Shown in pieces: positions 5,680 to 10,687 of a stretch of 10,687 bases of DNA. The notes beneath the pieces were generated by a model. It was not told the DNA's origin, did not search any database, and was given only the letters and a program-made list of their open reading frames with translations. A program made the translations under genes and the position numbers. This DNA is from Bacteroidota bacterium (GTDB lineage Bacteria; Bacteroidota; Bacteroidia; UKL13-3): NCBI GenBank assembly GCA_018883485.1, contig VEQB01000053.1, positions 1 to 10,687 of the forward strand, given 5' to 3'. Each line of letters begins with the position of its first letter. The stretch's first letter is position 1.

Positions 5680-5716
5680 AAAAAAAATCCCCGCAACCTG
5701 TTAAGGTGCGGGGATT
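5680..5716 (-). terminator. Strong intrinsic terminator of the gldKLMN operon
   Basis: On the minus strand, AAATCCCCGC at 5716-5707 pairs with GCGGGGATTT at 5694-5685. Three more inner pairs (ACC/GGT) follow after one bulged base, and the loop is 6 nt. The following T-run comes from the eight A at 5680-5687. It begins about 20 bp after the gldN stop codon and closes the T9SS operon. Confidence 0.88.
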
Positions 5717-5735
5717 TCTTATATTGATGGAAGGA

Positions 5736-6572
5736 TTAGTACTCCCACAAATCATGTTCTTTCTCAAATAATTCTTGCTTAATTCTCTCACCTTCTAATA
5801 AGGCAGATACACCATTGTCTTTAAACTCTGCATATTGACGAATATACATGTCTTGCTGATTAGCTTCTTTAATAATATAACTCGTAAATAAACGTTGCTC
5901 AAACCAATCGTCATAAGTTAACCTGGCTGCATCATTTTGCCTATTAAAGACTTCAAAATTAATTAGGAAATGTCTTAAATCTGCACCGTCATTAGAGTGA
6001 TATTTTAATACACATAAGTCTTGCTCTCCTAAATCTACACCACCTAGGGTTACGCGATACTGAGGAGAGATAGAAATAATACGCACATACATTTGGGAGT
6101 GTTTCTTATCAAAAATCCAGTCCTCAACAACTCTAAATTTATTGATCCGCAACTCAGGAATCATTTCATTGATAATGGTATCAGTTTGTGTAAATGTAGG
6201 GTCATTAGGATCGATCGGAACTTCAATATACTCGGTATCTGTGCCTAGTGTTAGAAACTCCTCAATGGTCATTTGCGTAGCCAATGAATCATCGCGATAA
6301 GGAATAAGCTTACCTTCCTTTACTGCATTGTATAAAACAATACTTAGAGGATTTTTAGGCCAAGCCATTGGCTGATTGGTTTTTTCACGAACGTCAATCA
6401 TACGTACTACTCGCTTTGCAAACATAACATCTGCTTCACGAAGGTAAGGCCAAGGAATAACCTTACGCTCAGTAACTGCTTGCCTGTTGTAGATAAAATC
6501 ATCGTACACCCCTTGTGCAAAAGAAGGGAGGGCAAGTACAACCAATACTAAGATTCCAAATACTTTTTTCAT
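5736..6572 (-). CDS. gldN: T9SS/gliding motility protein GldN (PorN family)
   Basis: 278 residues with a signal peptide (residues 1-19, VLVVLALPSFA-Q), so it is periplasmic. Family blocks: VYDDFIYNRQ near the mature N-terminus, REKTNQPMAWPKNPL, and VRIISISPQYRVT with a conserved tryptophan-rich EDWIFDKKHSQM before it. Known of the family: GldN/PorN binds the lipoprotein GldK/PorK in ring-shaped complexes at the periplasmic face of the outer membrane and contacts the periplasmic end of GldM, so it links the motor to the secretion pore; loss blocks T9SS secretion. It is the last gene of the operon, 17 bp after gldM, and is followed by a strong terminator. Length and order match known gldN genes. 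No Shine-Dalgarno before the ATG. Confidence 0.95.
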   Translation of the reverse strand: MKKVFGILVLVVLALPSFAQGVYDDFIYNRQAVTERKVIPWPYLREADVMFAKRVVRMIDVREKTNQPMAWPKNPLSIVLYNAVKEGKLIPYRDDSLATQMTIEEFLTLGTDTEYIEVPIDPNDPTFTQTDTIINEMIPELRINKFRVVEDWIFDKKHSQMYVRIISISPQYRVTLGGVDLGEQDLCVLKYHSNDGADLRHFLINFEVFNRQNDAARLTYDDWFEQRLFTSYIIKEANQQDMYIRQYAEFKDNGVSALLEGERIKQELFEKEHDLWEY

Positions 6573-6589
6573 TGCTTTCTAAATTACTT

Positions 6590-8140
6590 TTATTGTCTTA
6601 CTTCTAACGCTAAAGAAGAAGGAACAGGTACAACACCGGCAGGACCTCTGGCCTTAATACCCATCACGATGATAATATCACCAGGACGTGCATTCATAAG
6701 TAAAGACTTAGCTCTTGGTGTAAGGTTTTGGCTATTACCCTTTTCAACAGTAGCTGGTCCGTTCTTAGGTTTAAATACGAGGTTGTATTCTGTAGGTGTA
6801 TAATTAACGCCTTCAAAGGCAAAATCTTTTAAAGCTGTTAAAACAAAATTAGCTGCCTTTAATTGCCCCATAGAAACCGATCCTGATTGTTCTATAGAAC
6901 CTAACATTGGAGTTGGCTTAGGAACTTGACGAACGCGGTATTCTTTAATACCCATTACTTTACCATCTACAGATGCTGTAATAGTTACCGTGCGCTGCGC
7001 AGCAGTTACTTCTAAAAGGTATTCACCATCTTTTGTTTTTTTCAGAGTACCACCAGCACTCACTGTTGCATTTACTTTGTTAGCACCAACACCAGGTACA
7101 GATATTGAAATAGGATTCTCTAAACCAATGTAAACAACATTCATTTTTGTGGCAGAAATAACCGCAATTGGCGCAAGTGCAAAAAATTCTCCTTCTTTTT
7201 CATAGGTCATTTTCTTTCCACTTGAATTAACAGTTGAGATTACCGCCTTAAATTTATTTATACCTTCTCTTGTTGCGGTAACAGCATATTTACCAATACC
7301 ACCCTCAGATTGTATCTTTGAACCATTTACCATGATGTCTGCCTCACTTCTACTGCTAGATGCTGCTAAGAAGATTTCTGCTTCATACTTATTTCCTAGA
7401 GTAATGTAAGTACCACTAGTAGGAATAATTTGAGCGTTGAAATCTGTTACAATTTGTACATCATCTGTAAGAGATCCTTTTATAACATCCAAAATTTGAG
7501 ACTCTGTATTCTTAATATCGTTTTGAGTTTTAGATAATAAAGCTACAACAGCTGCTAATGGCGTATGTTCAAACATCTCAGATTCCCAAGTTTGCTTTCC
7601 ATCTTTAGGATCTTCAGCTACTAAATCAGATTTAATAAGCTTTTGCTTATCAGCAGGCAATAAAGCCAACATTTTAGTTCTTAATTCATTAATTTTAGCT
7701 TTCACTTTAGCACCCTCACCTTGATTAATCATTAGGTTTGCATGCAATTCTATGTTACTTGCTTGAGCAATTTCCTCTTTAGGATCACCTTCAGGAAATT
7801 CTTCGGTAGCTTTTCTACCACCTGCAGTAGTAATTAACTGATTTTTTAAATCTCCAATGTATTTAACACCTTCATCAGCAATTTTCTTTAACTGCACAGA
7901 CTTCTCATATGCCTCAGTACCCTTCGAGTCATTAGGAAGATCCGAATGGAACTTCGCAATTGCTTTCATGGTCTGATCGTTTTTTTCATCGATGTTACGG
8001 CCAGCACTATCCATGCTCACCTCCACCATATGGAAAGACTTTAAGATTTCAGCAGATACATTCAATGCTAACAAGGCTGTTAACACCAAATACATCATGT
8101 TGATCATTTTTTGCCTAACCGTTACTTTTCCTCCAGCCAT
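6590..8140 (-). CDS. gldM: T9SS/gliding motor protein GldM (PorM family)
   Basis: 516 residues, near the usual ~515 for GldM. A short cytoplasmic start (MAGGKVTVRQKM) is followed by one membrane helix at about 12-30 (INMMYLVLTALLALNVSAEIL). A long periplasmic part follows: a helical first domain (~35-220, rich in Lys/Glu/Asp), then three beta-rich domains to the end, with YIGLENPISISVPGV (about 335-350) and SMGQLKAANFVLTALKDF in the last domain. Known of the family: a GldM dimer sits with its helices inside a GldL pentamer in the inner membrane. Proton flow drives the motor, and the periplasmic rod carries motion to GldK/GldN and the translocon. It lies 34 bp after gldL and 17 bp before gldN in one operon. 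The start is well supported by the conserved MAGGK... N-terminus. Confidence 0.96.
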   Translation of the reverse strand: MAGGKVTVRQKMINMMYLVLTALLALNVSAEILKSFHMVEVSMDSAGRNIDEKNDQTMKAIAKFHSDLPNDSKGTEAYEKSVQLKKIADEGVKYIGDLKNQLITTAGGRKATEEFPEGDPKEEIAQASNIELHANLMINQGEGAKVKAKINELRTKMLALLPADKQKLIKSDLVAEDPKDGKQTWESEMFEHTPLAAVVALLSKTQNDIKNTESQILDVIKGSLTDDVQIVTDFNAQIIPTSGTYITLGNKYEAEIFLAASSSRSEADIMVNGSKIQSEGGIGKYAVTATREGINKFKAVISTVNSSGKKMTYEKEGEFFALAPIAVISATKMNVVYIGLENPISISVPGVGANKVNATVSAGGTLKKTKDGEYLLEVTAAQRTVTITASVDGKVMGIKEYRVRQVPKPTPMLGSIEQSGSVSMGQLKAANFVLTALKDFAFEGVNYTPTEYNLVFKPKNGPATVEKGNSQNLTPRAKSLLMNARPGDIIIVMGIKARGPAGVVPVPSSLALEVRQ

Positions 8141-8174
8141 TTTCTTGTCAGTTTATTTAGGGTTTTATAACGAA

Positions 8175-8966
8175 TTAGTTACGCACGTTCATAGCAGCTA
8201 ACATGTTGCCATATACTCCATTTAGTGAAGAAAGATTTTTATTCAATTTATCCATTTCACCTTTAAAGTGCTCTGCATTTGCATTGGTATCATTTAAAGT
8301 ATTAACTACTTTAGATAAACCACTTACAAACTCATTGATTGATTTTAAATGATTGTTAGATTCTGTAATCTCTAATTCATAGATAGAATTTAAAGATGAC
8401 AGGTTTTTAGTCATTTTCTCAATTTGAGCACCATACTCGCGTGAGCCTTCTGAAGCATTAACCATACTTTCCATAGCTGTAACTGCTTTAGAATATGAGG
8501 TATTTATACCTGTTAATGAATTTGCTGCTTCTGTTACATTTTTTGTATAAGTATCTGTAGCAACAGCAGCAGTTGAAAGATCTTTCAAGTTGCTTACATT
8601 ATCACTTAAGGTGCGTAAACCATTACCAAGGCTACTAATTAAATCTGGTCCAATTTTAGCATCCTCTAACATTTTATCTAATTGTTGGGTTATAGACCCT
8701 TTGTTTGTAAGCTTCTTTTCCTTTGACTCTAAACCTGCCAATTCTGGATAAACTAAAGTCCAATCTGGTTCTTGATGAGGTGGTTCGAAAGCCGAAATAA
8801 AGAAAATTGCTGCTTCTGTTAATAATCCCACCATAAGCATTAAATCCGCACCCGGCCAATGTAAAATTTTAAATAATGCACCGATAATTACGATTGCTGC
8901 TCCGATACCATAAGCTTTAGCCATGAAAGACTTAAAGCCTTTGCTTTCCATAAAACTGTTTTTCAT
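8175..8966 (-). CDS. gldL: T9SS/gliding motor protein GldL (PorL family)
   Basis: 263 residues. Two membrane helices make the motor: TM1 about 18-35 (YGIGAAIVIIGALFKILHW) and TM2 about 41-60 (DLMLMVGLLTEAAIFFISAF). Residues that line up with functional ones described for Flavobacterium GldL are present: Y19, K33, H36, E51 in TM2 (equivalent to Glu49, the proton-carrying residue) and E61. The loop between the helices is a few residues shorter here; this alignment is from memory. A cytoplasmic coiled-coil-like tail (~90-263) contains a duplicated unit, KMTKNLSSLNSIY (184-196) and KLNKNLSSLNGVY (240-252). Known of the family: a GldL pentamer surrounds two GldM helices and uses the proton gradient to turn GldM. 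An alternative start at Met6 is possible, but Met1 is kept. Neighbours are gldK (38 bp upstream) and gldM. Confidence 0.96.
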   Translation of the reverse strand: MKNSFMESKGFKSFMAKAYGIGAAIVIIGALFKILHWPGADLMLMVGLLTEAAIFFISAFEPPHQEPDWTLVYPELAGLESKEKKLTNKGSITQQLDKMLEDAKIGPDLISSLGNGLRTLSDNVSNLKDLSTAAVATDTYTKNVTEAANSLTGINTSYSKAVTAMESMVNASEGSREYGAQIEKMTKNLSSLNSIYELEITESNNHLKSINEFVSGLSKVVNTLNDTNANAEHFKGEMDKLNKNLSSLNGVYGNMLAAMNVRN

Positions 8967-9004
8967 TGTTAGATTTGTTTAGTTGAGTTTAGTTATTGAA
9001 AATT

Positions 9005-10312
9005 TTATTTTTTATCTCTATTAGATCGGCCTACATAACTCATTACTGAGCGGAAACCTGTATAGCTATTTGCACTATCTTGATATTCGTAAGTTCTAGC
9101 TCCGTTATTAATATAATGTGCAATATCTTTCCAAGAACCACCGCGCAATACTTTACGCTTTAAGGTTTCGGAATCTTCATCTTTAGCATCATATTGATAA
9201 TCTGAATTTAAATCATGCGTAAATAAATGAGCACTTTCTGCAAATGAAGTAATGGTCCACTCTGCTACGTTACCACTCATATCATATAAACCGTAATCAT
9301 TAGGGAAGTATGAAGCTACGCGAATTGGATAAACACCACCATCTGCTCCATAATCGCCTCTACCTGGTTTAAAGTTAGCCAATGCACAACCTTTGGCGTT
9401 ACGAACAAAAGGACCTCCCCAAGGGTACATCGTTTGATCTCTTCCTCCACGAGCGGCATATTCCCACTCATATTCTGTTGGTAAACGGAAAGAGGTTACC
9501 CCATTTTCACCATTCACACTGTAGAATGAGTTTAAGTGCGTAGTTCTCCAATTACAGAAAGCTCTGGCTTGTTTCCAATTTACGCCTACTACAGGATAAT
9601 CATCATATTTTGGATGCCAATAATACATAGTTGAAATAGGCTCATTGTATGCGTAGGTAAAATCACGCATGAAAACTAAAGTATCTGGATAAACCTCTAC
9701 TATTTGTTCTTTAATGAAATCTGCACGACTACGTTTGTAGGCATCTTGCTTGTGCAATTGAGCAGCTGCACGCAAATCTACATAATGATATTTGTACTTT
9801 AACTTACGTACATCAACCTGTATGGTTCTGTAGTAAATTTCATCTCCTTGATAAAATAATTCTCTAATGGCATCTGCACCATTTTTAACATCCTCTTGCT
9901 CCAATCTAACTTTGTAGTTGATGGCATACTGGTCGGTTTCCTCTTCTGTAAAAGGATCTAACAAAGGGGTGCGGAATTTATCATTATCAGCGCCTAATTT
10001 ATCACGCATGATAGAATCTAATACCTCATCTACAAACTGGCGGTATTCATTATTGGTGATTTCAGTTTCATCCATGTAAAACGCAGTAATGGTGATTTGC
10101 TTGTTAGGCGCAATCATCGCGTTTGGAATGTCTTGTTCATTTGCACCAACGTGAATGGTTCCGGAAGGGATGTAAACTGTGCCGTAAGGCTGCGGGTGAA
10201 ACCACGCGCTGCGATTACCTACTCCAGTCAGTTCCCCCTGGTCGCTACTTAAGCCACAACTGCTCATTGTTGCTGCTAAGGCTAGGAAGAAAAACCATTT
10301 AAATTGCTTCAT
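9005..10312 (-). CDS. gldK: T9SS/gliding lipoprotein GldK (PorK family)
   Basis: 435 residues. A lipoprotein signal has its lipid-acceptor Cys at 19 (TMSSC). An FGE-sulfatase fold follows from about 44 to 425: VYIPSGTIHVGANEQD (46-61), FYMDETEITNNEYRQFV (78-94), PVVGVNWKQARAFCNWR (240-256), FRLPTEYEWEYAARGG (275-290), YGLYDMSGNVAEWT (340-353), VLRGGSWKD (388-396) and TGFRSVM (418-424). An extra helical, charged stretch (~95-215) interrupts the fold. The FGE catalytic cysteines are missing, as is normal for GldK, which is structural. Known of the family: outer-membrane lipoprotein that forms a ring with GldN and is needed for T9SS secretion and gliding. It has its own promoter about 30 bp upstream and follows the porP-type gene by 114 bp. 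Confidence 0.95.
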   Translation of the reverse strand: MKQFKWFFFLALAATMSSCGLSSDQGELTGVGNRSAWFHPQPYGTVYIPSGTIHVGANEQDIPNAMIAPNKQITITAFYMDETEITNNEYRQFVDEVLDSIMRDKLGADNDKFRTPLLDPFTEEETDQYAINYKVRLEQEDVKNGADAIRELFYQGDEIYYRTIQVDVRKLKYKYHYVDLRAAAQLHKQDAYKRSRADFIKEQIVEVYPDTLVFMRDFTYAYNEPISTMYYWHPKYDDYPVVGVNWKQARAFCNWRTTHLNSFYSVNGENGVTSFRLPTEYEWEYAARGGRDQTMYPWGGPFVRNAKGCALANFKPGRGDYGADGGVYPIRVASYFPNDYGLYDMSGNVAEWTITSFAESAHLFTHDLNSDYQYDAKDEDSETLKRKVLRGGSWKDIAHYINNGARTYEYQDSANSYTGFRSVMSYVGRSNRDKK

Positions 10313-10344
10313 CGTATTGTTAAATATTAGTTACGCTAATGTGG

Positions 10345-10374
10345 CAAAATTAGGATTATTGAGATATAATGCAA
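10345..10374 (-). promoter_or_regulatory. Promoter of gldK (TTG-N19-TAATTTTG)
   Basis: On the minus strand, TTG at 10374-10372, a 19-bp spacer and TAATTTTG at 10352-10345 match the Bacteroidota consensus. A start near 10338 gives a leader of about 26 nt before the gldK ATG. The element lies in the 114-bp gap after the porP-type gene, so gldKLMN can be transcribed separately from porP. Confidence 0.72.
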
Positions 10375-10426
10375 GTTTTACCAAAATTATTTTGTTAAGA
10401 AAACGTAAAGTTTATTGTTTTTAGTA

Positions 10427-10687
10427 TTACATAAATCTAGGAGTGTAACGAGATCTTACTGGTGGAGGAGTCCTCGTAGGTATCTTTACACCAAAGCAAT
10501 ATCTTACCATAATCTCATGAGAACCAGAAGAATAGTTCAATATTTTAGTGGTGGTTAAATCATAAGAATAACCTGCCATTAATCCAAAAGGAAATTCATA
10601 TCCTACCATAGCAACCACAGCATCCACTGGGCGCCAAGTTAATCCGCCTTTAATGTTTTGGTTCCAAATTACCATACAATTTAGGTC
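10427..10687 (-). CDS. PorP/SprF-family T9SS outer-membrane protein, C-terminal part
   Basis: Only the last ~87 residues are in the window; the frame is open to the right edge (D-L-N-C before the first internal Met), so the true start lies outside. Seen: alternating beta-strand pattern with VDAVVAMVGYEFPFGLMAGYSYDLT, then the family signature SGSHEIMVRYCFG (final barrel strands), and a Pro/Arg-rich tail ending PRFM. This tail is like the RNTRFL-type endings of PorP proteins encoded beside gldK. Known of the family: eight- to fourteen-strand outer-membrane barrels that work with T9SS, either as accessory parts of the PorKLMN assembly (PorP) or for particular cell-surface substrates (SprF). Position directly before gldK favours the PorP role. 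The exact subfamily cannot be settled from the fragment. Confidence 0.85.
   Translation of the reverse strand, partial: DLNCMVIWNQNIKGGLTWRPVDAVVAMVGYEFPFGLMAGYSYDLTTTKILNYSSGSHEIMVRYCFGVKIPTRTPPPVRSRYTPRFM

Noticed and set aside
8674..8859. Second frame within gldL on the same strand
   Set aside because: Out of frame with the conserved GldL membrane helices and no recognisable content.
1..10687. CRISPR array, insertion sequence or integrase
   Set aside because: No regularly spaced repeats, transposase-like frame or terminal inverted repeats were seen.

Overview
The window comes from a member of the Bacteroidota, about 35-40% GC by eye. It holds the type IX secretion (T9SS)/gliding motor genes gldK-gldL-gldM-gldN behind a PorP/SprF-family gene, a T9SS type A C-terminal sorting domain, and promoters of the Bacteroidota form TTG-N19-TAnnTTTG. 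Most starts lack a Shine-Dalgarno sequence. The genus cannot be fixed from this window.

Layout. (1) Positions 1-878, plus strand: the C-terminal third of a prokaryotic viperin (pVip, a radical-SAM antiviral enzyme), cut by the window edge. It overlaps by 11 bp an archaeal-type CMP/dCMP kinase-like gene. (2) 943-5211, minus strand: a tightly packed three-gene cassette of exported proteins. In transcription order these are a formylglycine-generating-enzyme (FGE/SUMF1)-fold protein, an 820-residue Ig-like-repeat protein with a T9SS sorting tail, and a 73-residue small protein with a PID-CTERM-like C-terminus. It converges on the kinase gene. (3) 5415-5586: tRNA-Val(UAC) with its own promoter and terminator, minus strand. 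(4) 5680-10687, minus strand: the T9SS core operon porP(partial)-gldK-gldL-gldM-gldN, ending at a strong intrinsic terminator, with a second promoter between porP and gldK.

How the genes work together. GldL and GldM form the proton-driven inner-membrane motor. GldK (lipoprotein) and GldN form the periplasmic ring under the outer membrane. PorP/SprF-type barrels help secretion or attachment of substrates. The 820-residue protein is a likely client of this machine. The viperin/kinase pair is unrelated to secretion: viperins convert NTPs to 3'-deoxy-3',4'-didehydro-NTP chain terminators, and a neighbouring nucleotide kinase can feed the substrate. Vertebrates show the same partnership (viperin next to CMPK2). 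This pair is the most notable content. It lies on the far side of the tRNA gene from the conserved T9SS operon, as expected for an accessory/defence segment.
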